Source: Stercorarius parasiticus (lineage: Eukaryota > Chordata > Aves > Charadriiformes > Stercorariidae). From it: a stretch of 64,000 nt of DNA. Made by a program: the position numbers and the translations under genes. Under the pieces are notes generated by a model. It was not told where the DNA came from, made no database searches, and saw only the letters and a list, made by a program, of their open reading frames with translations. Where the stretch lies: contig VWZL01001940.1 in NCBI GenBank assembly GCA_013396915.1, positions 133,303-197,302 on the forward strand, given 5' to 3'. Of the stretch, positions 11,526 to 23,600 are shown one piece after another. The number at the start of each line of letters is the position of its first letter. Position 1 is the stretch's first letter.

Positions 11526-14411
11526 CAAGGGCTGTGCTGGGGCTGGCACACAGCTTGTGTGCAGGGGGTGAGAGGCCTAATTTTAGTTTAGGGAATGCGA
11601 TAGTGATCCCAAAGGTCACTGGATGGTACCAACTCCCAGCTGGCCCTCACGATGGTAGCAGCATGGTGTTTAGACCTGGCAGGACTAAACAGGACATCTT
11701 TTCACTGCAGTTGTTTTCCCCCTGCTTGCGGGGGGGAAACTTGCTGGCCTTGGGGGTGTCTCTGTTTGCCCAGCAGGAAGGGCTGCCCATAAACTCCCCA
11801 TCACCACGCGGTGGAAAGTACTGGGGGGAAACATGTGGGGAAACTGCAAAAGCAGTACTTCTTTTTGAGGTCTTGAAAGCAAGACACCAAGAAGTTCTTC
11901 TGTTTTGAACTTCCTTTTGGGTCTTCAAAGTTTGCCCGTTGCTGTTCCCGGGCTTTCTCCTGCTGGGTTATCCTTGTGTGCCCAAGCAAATTCAGGCTTG
12001 GCAAGTGGCACAGAATGAAGTTTCCAGGGGAAATCCAAGTGGCTGTGAGGACTCAATAGCCTGTGTTTCAGTCCCTCTGACTCAGTAAGGAACTCATTGC
12101 TTATCCTGCGCTGTTGAAATCAACAGAGCTGTTGCTATCGAATTTACTGGCAGTGCAGAGAGGCTCATTATCTCTTCGTAAATAGTGGCGTATTCCTGAA
12201 TGAGATTTACGGATCTCCCGAGGGCTGAAATTCCCACTGACCTTCCAATTAAATACTCCTTTTTTCCTCAGCAAACATCTGAGGAATCCTGCTGGCTCTA
12301 CAGGTTTGATAAGCTTTTCCTTTGCCTCCCTCTGCCCTGGCAGAACCTGCACCGCTGGGCTGGGGTGAGGTGCTTTGCTCCCCTGGGAATCGTCCCTGTA
12401 GCTCAGCAGCCAGACACGATCCTTCCTAAACCGCTCCAGCATCAATTGAGGTTGTCTTAGTATTTATCACATCCCCTTCATGGAACAAAAGAAGATCTCT
12501 AAAGTAAGTAAAGATGAGTGATGGATATGAAAACCGATATTCCAATGCCTGTGTAAAGGCAGTATTTTTGAATGCGGTATTTAAAGGTAAGCCCCGTGTG
12601 CACTCTTAACTCCTTCAGGCTTCTATGCACCTGCATTAAGAAGAAGCAGCTTCACTTATAAGAGGTTGAAAGGGCTGTTACATATAGTATTGATGTTTAG
12701 TTTTTTTTTTTTAACTGTGGAAATAAATATTCCTTAGAGGATTCTGTTCGGTACACCCCATGAAGGCATTTTCCCAGAAATAGAGCTGTAACAGCAACAA
12801 TGCAATTCATTTTTTATGTCGTGACTAAAACAATGGCATGTAAATCCACACACCAAGGACCACGGTTAACTGATTGTGGAGAGGCAGCGGCTGCCTTTTG
12901 CAATGGATTGTGAATAACTGGGGAAATTGAACAATGTTGCTGTGAGTTTTGCTGCCTGTCTGTAGGCAGTTTTGTTAACTCAAGATTTTCTTCTGCTCTG
13001 GATGTTCAATAGAGCAAAACTAGGCATCCATTCAAGAATTCCTGCCCTGTTGCAAGCCAAACAAATCCTTTTTAATTTTTTTTTTATTTTATTAATTCAT
13101 TCAGAAGAGACAGCCTTGAGCTGTTTCAGTATTTAATCACTTGCAAAAGGCATTTTGATGGAAATGAGAAATCCCAGACCCAAGGGTCGGAGCCAAAAGT
13201 GGAGGAAGTGGCGTGTTCAGGTTCAGCCCCCTCTCCCTGTGGGCAGCACTGAAATGTCATGTGTGGGACTCCACCGTGGGGGCTCCTGGGAGGTGCTCTC
13301 TTGCCTTTGCCGCAATGTGGAATGCCGCCATGCCAAGGGCATGCCCGGCCTTGGCGCGTGCCACAGCTACTCCAGGATCCTGGCCAGCACTGCAAGGGCA
13401 GGACCTCCTCAAGGGTGGCTTTTTTCCTTGCACAGAATAATGGGGTTGAAATTTAGGCCACAACCTGGTACAATCCCATGGAACTATTTTTTTCTTGTGC
13501 TGTGGCTGAATTTGGCTTTGTGCTGTTTGGTAGTGAAGAAATGAGTGAAAGTCGTACGGTTAAATAAAAAGGCAAAAAGAGTTGTTTTTTCAGATAAAGC
13601 AGAGTTGCAAAGAAGCATTTCACATGTGGTGCCACAAGGCTCACACCCACTTTTGAGGCCAGAGGCGCTCCTGAGGTAGGAGGGGATGTAGAACCAGAGC
13701 TGTGTGGGTGCCTCCTCCTCCATTACCTTTCTGGGGGCCATAATCTCCTGCTGGGCAGATGCAGGTGGAGGGCTGGTCTGCAGGCTGTCAGTGGCAGGAC
13801 ATGTACGGGATGAGCAGCACAAACCATTTCTTGGTACCCCCCTTCCCTGTACCCCACTGTCTCCCCTTCACCGCTCACCCTACTCCACCAGGACCCAGTT
13901 CACCAGATCCAGAAGAAGGTCTCCTGAATCAGTGCGGTGTCTCATGCATCCTCCAGTGGCCGCAAGCAATCGTGCTTCCAAATAACAGCTCCTCCTTGAG
14001 CTTGCTGGGACAGCTGATCATGGGCAAATTGAGCCTGGCCCTTTGGGCTGTTATTTCTTTCCACGCGTCTTCTTAAAGTCAGTACACGCGTCATCCCGGG
14101 GAATGGTCTTTGTTTCGGAGAGTGACTAATGGCTACTTAGCAAGAACGTGTGCTGGATGGATTCAGCCTTGAGATCACTGAGGGAAAGAGGCACTGTGGG
14201 CTTTCGCTAGTGCTTTGGAGGGCTCAAGGCCCATTCATTTAAAGGGCTTTCAAGATGAAAGCATGTGTAATGCATTCTTCTAATTGGGGCTGTGCGGGGA
14301 AGATGACAGTCCACGTGGGCAAGTGACATGCTTTTGGAGACAAAACCCACTAGCTTTGTTGGCCTTGTTCCTCCTAATGAATACCTGATGATTAATTCAA
14401 TGATTGCCTCT
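11526..14411. other. Intergenic, nothing recognised
   Basis: Lies between the two minus-oriented CR1 copies. T- and A-rich runs occur near 12700 and 13070-13100. No supported gene. Confidence 0.6.
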
Positions 14412-14850
14412 TATAGAATCATAGAATCTTCATGGTTGGAAAGGACCTTCGAGATCATCGAGTCCAACCATACACACACAAAAAAACCCCCTACAATCTC
14501 TGACACTAGAGCATGCCCTGAAGTGCCAAATCTACATGTTTCTTGAATACCTCTAGGGATGGTGACTCAACCACCTCCCTGGGCAGGCTGTTCCAGTGCC
14601 CGACCACTCTTTCAGTAAAGTAATTCTTCCTAATATCTAATCTAAACCTCTCCTGCCGCAACTTCAGACCATTTCCTCTGGTCCTGTCATTATTCACCTG
14701 GGAGAAGAGGCCAACACCCACCTCTGCAACCTCCTTTCAGGCAGTTGTAGAGGGCAATGAAGTCTCCCCTCAGCCTCCTCTTCTCCAAACTAAACATGCC
14801 CAGTTCCCTCAGCATCTCCTCGTATGGCTCGATCTCCATATCTACTCAAT
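14412..14850 (-). mobile_element. CR1 LINE 3' fragment (minus orientation), different subfamily
   Basis: Minus-strand frame [20 protein letters not shown], then [20 protein letters not shown]. The 3' tail has two octamer-like copies (ATAGAATC ATAGAATC on the plus strand). Its 3' UTR differs from that of the copy at 10951, with a short CA/A-rich insertion near 14470, suggesting another CR1 subfamily. Confidence 0.92.
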
Positions 14851-17800
14851 GAGCTTCTCTTCATAGCACAGTTCCTTCAGGAAATATTTTTTCCCGAGTT
14901 TTGGAAAAAGTATTGTAAAGTTGTGAGTTCCCTCACTCAGGAAATGATCCCCAGCATTTTGTGCCTTGCTCAGGATGCCAGAATTTTATGATTACTTTGA
15001 TTTTCTTTAATTTCAGTTCTGGGATTACCCATGATGAGCGTACCCATGGGTACGTGGATGCGAAAGCAGGAGAAACTCCCTGGTCTTGTTCTTGCTGCTG
15101 GCTCTGTGGGCCACCGAGGATGCAGATCCTTGTTTTAGGTCAGTATCTGAACCAATACCTCTGGGGCTGGTAACGGACCCATGGTCCCTCAGATCACTAC
15201 AGCCCAAGAGAGCCACAGCATCGGTGTCACCACGTGTTATCAGCCTGGTGGCTCAGGTCACCAACGCACTCCTGCTCCTGTGTCTGTGTGGTCATGCATC
15301 ACTGCTGAAAAGGACTCAGCCCGTCTTGTCCCCATTGCAGAGCAGGACCAACCATGCTGGCACATCTCTTGCAGGTATCTGCCTGGCTTGCTGCTAAATG
15401 CTGCTGATGGTATGGACGCCATGCTGTCCTCAGCTGCAGTTTGCCAGCCCCTTTCCAGGGGCTGAGTGCAGCCAGGGGATGGCTTGGCAAGCTGTATAAC
15501 CACCCCTTTCTGCCTTCTGGCTTGATTTGCTTTTTCTGTACTTGTGTAATACTGCTCACAAAAAACAGTTCTATCTCGCCTGATGCCATCTCCCCACAGT
15601 CCTGGGAACCAAGGCATAATCCTACATCCCATAACAAAGCCCACGGCAGCTTCCCAGCCCCAGCTCACTACAGAGCTCAGGATATAGACATACTTATGCT
15701 GCCAGGCACAATTTCATGCGCGGCCAAACATAAACTATGCCTGGTCAGACATCTTGGGACTCAGGTGCTCATCTTTGGTCTGCCATTCACTTTTTCTGCC
15801 TCATTTAGCAAGAAGTATAATCCCCGTGCAGCTAACAGAGAAAGCCTTACATAGGCATTTTGAGAATCTTACTCAGGTAGTATCAAGATGGCAAAAATAC
15901 TACAACAGCCTTTTCCTGGAAGTTTCTTGGCTTTACATGTTACCCCTTTTCTGGGATAATGTATTTGAATGACTTGATACGAATTTACAAATATAACAGA
16001 GTGTGCTACGTTGGAAGACTATTAGAGGCTATTTGCAGTGCTCTGTGTGACAGGGATGAATACAGAGAGGAAAAGTTCATGTTTGCTCAGTGTCCTCAGG
16101 CAGATAGTTATGTGGCTGTGGGACTAGAGGAAGTTCTTGTAGTTCTTTAAATGTTAACCTTAATCCACTTTTGCCACACATTAATTTACATCAGTCTTTG
16201 TCTTTTCCCAGTACTGTAACAGTAATAGCAAATGATCAAAACATGCTGTGTCCAACCAGTGCTCCGGCAAACTGACGGATCTCTTGCATGGGTTTTGCGG
16301 GAGAGGTGGGCCAATCCCAGTGCTAATGTTGTGTCTTCGTTAGCAGGCTCACATAAAAATGTCCTTAAGGAATGGAAGTGCACAGTGACGCTGAGCAGAG
16401 CACTCCTGTATGTGCCCAGTGCCCGCAGAAATGAAACAACCGGCTTTGGGGCAGTAAATCCAACTACAACAAGATTCCATAGAGAAATATGCAAAATAAA
16501 GAAGATAAATGTTGGCTAAACACCGCTACTTTGGAGAACTGTGATATATAATTAATAAAGTAATTAGTAGCTGAAAAGCAAAGCTGCCCCTGAGATAATA
16601 ATGTCTTGGCACCTCTTTTCTTCCCAGCCACGTTTGCTGTGTGGTGTCAGGCCGCGCAGCCGAGCTCATAAAGTAGATGTAATACTGCAATCCCTTTCTC
16701 CTTAATATTTTAACCCAATTGAGAGCTCTTTACTGAAAGATACCATGTGGCAGGGAGCTAAACATGGTAGTGCTGCTGCACTAAAAGGCTTTTTCTGCAA
16801 TATTTTGACTGATGGATTAGGATCCTCAGCTCAGGGACAGCCTCCGGAGCTTTCACTGCAATGTCTCGGTTTTATTCCTTTCTTGCTTGGAGTGAACCCA
16901 TTTTCCATGTCTCAAAGCAGCATAGTTCTTCCCTTTCTTTGCAGAATAATCGACAGTTGAGCGGAAGGGCCAAATTCAGTGCCTGAAACCTAAATTCTGC
17001 CTAAGCCAGTATCTGCAGAGCAGACTGAGCATCTCCGCTTGTGGTGGGACACGGGCTGAAGCGGGCGGTGACTGCCAGCCTGGCTCCTGCAGACAGAGCT
17101 GATGCCCACAGTGAGTGCCTGCCCATCCAGCTGGGCTCCCGTGTGGGCACTGGCACCAGCAGAGCCCGGGAGAGGTGCCGGGAGCCATGGACGGCTGCTG
17201 CCCGTCTCCACTGGCGCTTCCCAGCCCTTCCCTCTGGAGGGATCGCTGCAGGCTGGCGATGATCTGATGGGCGGTTTGGAGCTTTTCCAGCTGCTGGTGG
17301 TGAGCAACGGAGTGGCGCTTTGCTTCCAGGAAAAGACCATTTCACTAAATTGCTGAAACGATGGCACCCGAAGGCCAGTCTCAGATGGCAAACGCCATCC
17401 TGTGGGCCACCCTGGCTGCAGACGCTGTTCCCTTGGACAGAAAGTACTGGAAGCACTCCTTTTCACCCCAAACCAGAAATGAACAGTGTTGTGAAACAGC
17501 AGAGACCTCTGAAACAAAAAAAATAAAAATCTGTCACCACCCACACAGTGCTGTGAGCTGTGCCAGATCTCCCCCTGAAATGCAGCGTTCACCCCTGAGA
17601 AACTAAATCTGCAGAGAGTTCGGCTTTCCATTTAGCTGGATACTTTTGAGAAAGCCTTATTCACCGGAGGGTGTATCTGCGCTTGGTCCCTCCAGGGTAA
17701 AAGTGAGCTGCATCTCCCGGTGGGGAATGTAACTGCGTGCTGGGGCAGGAATAAGGCTGATGGTGGAAACCACAGGGAAACAGCAAACAGAGGGAGTTAA

Positions 17801-18304
17801 TGGGGTAATAAGTGAGCTTCTTGGCACTTTCCTACCAGAGCAACATATTTCACAACAAAAGCCTCGAGAGGCCTTTCTTCTCTTTTATTGAAATGTAAAA
17901 TATGGTCCTAATCAACACCGAGTGTTTGAAAGAAGATGGCTGGACAGCAGCAGAGACCATAGCCCTTCTTCTCTCCTGGATCGGGTGTCTCCAGGAGCTG
18001 CTCTTGCGGCCCAGACCAAGCATCCCCTGCCCAGGGCGGGACAGGACCCTGCTCCCCACCCACCCTGGAGCTCCTTCTCTGGCATGGCTATTGGGGAAGG
18101 ACAGGGACTGAACAGTAGCCTCTCCCTAACAGGGGTCAACATTAAACTGGTTTGCTTAAGAGCCAGCAGCAGGAGAGCAGCAGCTCCTGGAGGAAGCAGG
18201 CTGTGCTCCTGCCGCTGGATCACAGGATGCCAGGCTGCAGGATCAGAGTATCCCAGGAGAGGCTGTGACAAAAGGCAGGCCATTGTGCCCAGCTTTCCTC
18301 CACG
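14851..18304. other. Intergenic, nothing recognised apart from a palindrome
   Basis: The minus-strand open frame at 16990-17631 (213 codons) lacks family similarity, and no splice-consistent continuation was found. The 16-bp palindrome at 15039 is annotated separately. Confidence 0.55.
15039..15054. repeat. 16-bp perfect palindrome CGTACCCATGGGTACG
   Basis: Exact self-complement in intergenic DNA to the right of the CR1 copy that ends near 14850. About one 16-bp palindrome is expected by chance in a window of this size. Confidence 0.9.
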
Positions 18305-20464
18305 ACTTCCGGGCAGCAACTTGCTTTTATTAGAAAATGGAAGCCGAGTGCCTTATCTAATCCCAGGGCCAGGCGGCTGGAGCCTGGGGAAAGGCAGCTG
18401 CTTTGTGGCGAGACCGCTAGTAAAAGAATAAGATTGAAAACCCAGCATACATTTAATGCACTTGGGAAAAATTCTGTGCCGCAGATGCCTTGCATGAGGC
18501 GCTTCGATCAGAGACGCATACAGGGCAGAGGGAAATTTCTGATGCACAAAAGCTCCCGCTGAGGCTTTAGGGCCTCAAATCCTGCACTCCTCTGAAAATC
18601 CAGTCTTACATGTCTAGGACTGAGGATGCAAAAGTTGAAATCTCCTTTTTACATCCCCCCCCAACTTAGTCAATGCTTTTGACATTAAATGTAAATCTCT
18701 CAGCACTGGTGCCCTTCACCACCACTGGAATGGGGGATGTGGCTCACACACCCATGGGGATGTAATCCAGGGCCCCCTGATTGCACCATGTCCCCAGGAC
18801 AGCGAAGGGGATCTCCAAAGTGTTCCTGAGCTCTGCACACCTAACGGGAGACGCAGATGATAGGTTACTTCTCCTTCTCCATAGCACATACAGAGAGTCA
18901 CCAAGACAAGGATTTGCAGGAATTGTCACGAGTTGCATAGAGGAATGATGCAGGGCAGAAAATTTCTCACAGAATTTCCTGCCTCAAGCTGTCAATTTAT
19001 ACCCAATATTTTAAAGCCATCTTTAGAAAAACACCTTGTCTTGACTGTGGAGGTAGCAAGTCTACCTTAGAAAAATTGTCATGTGATGACTGTGAATTAA
19101 AGGCACACTCTATATTTCCTATCCATCACAACAGCTCCCTTGGCCTGTCACCAGCACCTGCTGCTCACCCGGGCTGGAATTTATACTGCTGGAAACTGGA
19201 GCAAAGGAAATGAAAGAGGCTCGCTACTGGTGCTCTAAGCTATGCAGCAGCCAAATCAGTTTTCAAGGCTATGCCATGTCCACATTCATCACATTAATTG
19301 ATAGATCGTAAACGTGCTTCTGTACAGAGTCTTGGATTAATTCCTGCGGAGGGCAACCTAAAGGATAAATTGGATTAAATAAAATCAGATTTGTATGGCC
19401 GTAGGCTGCTGGATGTCTCTTTCAGTCTCCCCTGCAGATGCTGCATGTAATACTTTGGATCCCTCCTGGAGTTAAACCGGTGGTGTTCCATGCCCATCAA
19501 TGGGGTGATGCTGGTTTACACCAGATGAAGATCTGATCTGTAGCACTATGCCTGTCCATTTCACATTAGGTTTCATTCTGCGGTCAGATTGTACCAAGTT
19601 TGTTAAAATTCATTTGAACATACAAGAAAATGGACTAGGGGCATAGTAGCCCTTTTCCTCGGGGTGAGGAGGACTCAGAGCCTCCCTCCACATGGCATAT
19701 CCGATCCAGACATGTCTGCCCACACAGAGAGGCTGTGATGGCATGAACAGGTCTTCGGTCCCACAGGAGTTTTGCAAGGCAGCCCACGAGTGAAGAAAGT
19801 CTGCTGAAACCCCAGAAAGGCCACGGGGTCCATCGTGGAGTGCAGAGCGGTCCATGCGCTGCGTGTCCCAGCCGTGGGGTCTGGTTAGCCTCCGAGGTTT
19901 TCCTCCTCAGGCAGGCAGTGGTTTGTGGCCTTGGGTCACAATGTCACCGACCTTGTGTCATGCCAGCTTGTTCACGGGGCAGGAAGTAAGACTTGGGCAC
20001 TACCACATCCCTGCCCAAGCTCTGCCCCTCGGTTGCTCAGGGACAGTAATTATGAAGGAGGCTCTTGCTCTGCTGCTGTATAATTATGCAACGCACAGTC
20101 CAAGCCTTAATATAGCTCTGAGTGAACTCCTTTTGGTCTTCTCCTCTTCTCTGAAAATAGACTCAATCTTGGACCAAACAACAGAGCAGCCTCCTAGCAA
20201 TAAAATCTGTATTGAACACTGGGTGCATGCAGTGCCCGGGCTGGAGCTGCTGCCCAGGAGCTCTTGCAGGAGGTCAGTGTCTTGGCGCGTCTGTTGCCTT
20301 GGGTTTCTGAACTCAGGGTAGCAAGTTCAGAAAACTACTCCTCTTCCCACGGCAGTCAAAAAGTTGTGTTTGCAGAGGAGCAAGGTGGGGTAGCAGATTT
20401 TGGACCATGCTGTAGAGGCAGCGTAGGAGGAGGGAGGATGCTGACTGGTGGTTTTGGTTCTGGT
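18305..20464 (-). other. EXOC3L4: Probable EXOC3L4 3' UTR region
   Basis: No further coding similarity follows the TAA. On the minus strand no AATAAA occurs between 20464 and 18332; the first is at 18331-18326, preceded by an ATTAAA at 18457-18452. This suggests a single long 3' UTR of about 2.1 kb. A plus-strand AATAAA near 20200 is in the wrong orientation. The limits are inferred from signals only. Confidence 0.35.
18326..18331 (-). terminator. Candidate polyadenylation signal AATAAA for EXOC3L4
   Basis: First canonical AATAAA on the minus strand below the stop codon; another lies at about 17888-17883. Cleavage would be expected 10-30 nt further left. A hexamer alone is weak evidence. Confidence 0.35.
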
Positions 20465-20627
20465 TTAGAAGCAGCTGATAATCACTGGGGCATCAATTTC
20501 AGCAAAGAGCCTGCTGCCCTCCCCACCGTCAGGGGTCTCCAGGCCTTGGTAGCCTTGCCGAAAAATCGCCGCTCTCCTGGTGCGCCCCAGACCCCGGAGC
20601 GCGAGGACCGCCAGGACGTGTTCCTTC
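20465..20627 (-). CDS. EXOC3L4: EXOC3L4 terminal coding exon 11 (residues 654-707 and stop)
   Basis: 163 nt of coding sequence. Acceptor GGTTTCTGCAG|GAAGG, stop TAA at 20467-20465. Begins with the conserved helix [18 protein letters not shown] and ends [14 protein letters not shown]. Human EXOC3L4 has a very similar helix and an Ile-Cys-type terminus, which is the best single piece of evidence for EXOC3L4 over TNFAIP2. The exon is GC-rich compared with the rest of the gene. Confidence 0.93.
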
Positions 20628-23600
20628 CTGCAGAAACCAAACAAGACCTCTCTCAGTCCTGGTGGGCAAAACCAGCCCAGAGGTAAGCAAGCAACCACCA
20701 CGCTGGAGATGGAGCCAGGCCATGACAAAGCAACAGGGAATGACCCCTTACTGTGATGGAGGAGCCACCAGGATGGGGGGTTTGCAGCCTCTGGAGCCAT
20801 GGAGCCGGCGAGCTCCTACCACCCTGAGCTGATGGGACACCCTCCTGCTGCTGGTGCTTCAGGGAATTTCCTCCTCTGTCTCCACACACACTTGATGTCT
20901 TTTGCAAGTTTTCCTGAGAGGCTGCAGACCTTTTATTTAACGATTATTTTGAGTTGAGTAATGGAAATGCTAATATTTAGGAAGCTGACAGGCACTAATT
21001 AGATAAGAGCTAGGAAAGCCAACTTGGAAACATACCCTGTTCCAGTAATCTCAGTATATACAAATTCAGCAACGTCTCTGAGAGCTCAGGGGAAGAATTA
21101 ACAGAGACCTGAACAGGAAGCAATGCGGGTCCAGCAGGTTCCGCCTCGTTTTCCAAACTTAATTGTTAAAATAATATTACTCAATAATGGAAAGCCAGGA
21201 AATAGATCAACCGAGACGATGGGCCTTAAAACCTGGCTTTCGTCTAGGGCTAATAATTAAAAAGTACCACAAATCACAGCCTTGTAAATGGCTTTTCTGC
21301 CTAGAAAATTGTTTTCAAATAGCTAAGCCTGACCAGCCATCACTTACCTCTCCCATCCTTCCCAGAACAGGCACTGCCTCCTTCGTCAGCTTAGTCTGGC
21401 CGCTGGGATTAAGGCTTTTTTTTTTTTTTTTTGTAGGATAGGTGTGTTCACCAAGGAAATTACTCAGGAACAGTTATTCTTTTTCAAGTCCATGTCTTGA
21501 GTTTCCCCACACAGATAAGCCTGAAGCATATCTGACCACATTGAGTTAAACAGACTTAGGAAAAATGTTGAGCCTCAGTTTTGCAGAGAGGAAAATACAC
21601 TTAATGTAATTTTTTTCGAAATATTTGAGGGTCCATTTCAGTGTTCTGAGCAATTTGTTAAATTTATGGTTTATTTTGATTGAATAAGTGTTCTCCAGCA
21701 GGAACTGTGTAATCCAGTTCAAAAACCTTTGGTCTTTTTCTGAAATGACCCTTATGAAATGGAATTTTTTTGCAAGCTGTACCACTGATATCCCTTCTCA
21801 ATGGTTGGTAGAAGAGCTGTAGAAGAGGAGGTAACTTCTGATACGCAGCTGCTTAGCCACGCACAGAGCTAGTCACTTTGTTTGTTTACTTTTCCAGTTG
21901 CCTTAAATTTTGCAGATGCTGCTTTGGAACAGCAAATGGAAAGTACAAAAGAAAGAATTTGTAATTTATTCCAAAATTTAGTGGTTACATGGAGGCCCTT
22001 TCAGAAACTGCAGCTGAACTGTGTTAATGTCTGCCGCACTTTGAAGTCTGAGCCTGGGAACAGGAGAAAAAGTATTTGCTCCAAAGTTGGAGGCTGCAAA
22101 TTGGCAAGCTGGGCTAATACCGGTGGTGAGCTGAAAGGCAACCTGGAGCTTTACAGTGAAACAAGGTTCACTTGGAGCAATAAAATGGTATCCAGTGATA
22201 GGATGCACGGGAATGGTTCAAAGCTGTGTCAGGGGAGATTTAGGCTTGACATTAGGAAGCATTTCTTTACCGAGAGGGTGGTCCAAGACTGGAACAGGCT
22301 TCCTAGAGAGGTGGTCAGTGCCCTAAGCCTGTCAGTGTGTAAGAGGCATTTGGACAATGCCCCAGTAACATGCTTTAAATTTTGGTCAGCCCTGAAGTGG
22401 TCAGGCAGTTGGACTAGATGATCGTTGCAGGCCTTTTCCAACTGAAATTCTATTCTACTCCTATTCTATTCTATTCTATTCTATTCTATTCCACGGCATT
22501 CCACTCTACTCTACTCTATTCTAAAATGAAAAGGCTTTTGAGGTAACTTGTGTGCACTATAAGACCCAGCAGACAGGTGAAAAAAGAGAAAGGATACAGC
22601 CATAAAGAAGGAAAACTAAGGTGGGATTCCCCCTGTTGCTGGCACCTTGACCTCTAACGTGTGGCTACCAGCAGAGAAGAGATGGTAAAGAGCTTGGCCA
22701 AGGCTCGGGACGAGCTGCTGCTGTTTGGGATGGAGCTCAGCAGTTCTGGTACCTGCCATTTCACGTACCTGATATCAGGGTAATCCTGACACAGCTCCTT
22801 CACGTACTCCTTGATCTTGTCCTTTTTCTTCTCCCCAATGATATTGGCAATGTGGTGTATGGCGGGAAGGAGCCAGTCGGAGTCAGAGCCCTGTGAACGA
22901 GGACGCATATGAGGATGGTCGGGGGGAAGCACAGCACCTGCAAAATGCTTTTTACCTGACAGGGCAGAGCATGGCAGCGGGCCGCTTTCACTGGCGTAAG
23001 ACAGTCCTGCTGCAGGCAGGACAGGCTGCCCTCGGGCAGGCAGGGTGCTGCCGGGGGGTGGCAATGGCAAGGCACCCCTGGGAGCTCTGCCAGGTCCGAC
23101 TCTGCACTCCTTGATGCTCAGGGGCACCCCAGAGAGCCAGACCCTGAGCAGGGCGTTGCGGCTGTGGTCTGGCACAGCAGCGGGTGCCGGAGCCTCCCTC
23201 CTGACACTGCCTAATAGTTTCATGTGCCTCACTGCCGAGAGGGATCTGCCTCAGCCAAATGACAACCCTGCTGCTGTTCAGTGTCCCACACACCTGACTT
23301 TCCGCAAAATCCAATAAATTCAACTTCGGTTTCCCTGGAAATCCCAGACTGATGTTGCCTAGCTACAAAAAACACAAACAGCTGCAATTTTCTCCCCATC
23401 ACCCTCCTGTATGCAGACTGCGTGCCCAGATGGACCCTCTTGCCGAACTCATCTCCATGACCTGTACCCAGGGCAGGGATCCTTCAGAGACAAGGTGCAT
23501 CCCATGGCCCAAGGGAACAGGCCCAGGACCAAGTTGCCAAAGGATGAGCTTGATCCTATGGCACGTAGCCCACCCTACACAAAGCGCCTGCGGGTCTGGG

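Larger units (their letters stand above)
20628..22768 (-). other. EXOC3L4 intron 10
   Basis: 2.1 kb with a T17-type run near 21418-21434, a plus-oriented CR1 3' end at about 22180-22446 and an ATTCT microsatellite. No coding exon is missing: exons 10 and 11 join in phase 2. Confidence 0.85.

Noticed and set aside
16990..17631. 213-codon open frame, minus strand
   Set aside because: Low-complexity Ser/Pro-rich translation without recognisable domain; overlapping open frames on both strands indicate GC-rich stop-poor DNA.
22654..22768. Apparent last exon of EXOC3L4 running past exon 10
   Set aside because: A consensus GTACGT donor precedes it, and exon 11 at 20627-20465 carries the conserved C-terminus.
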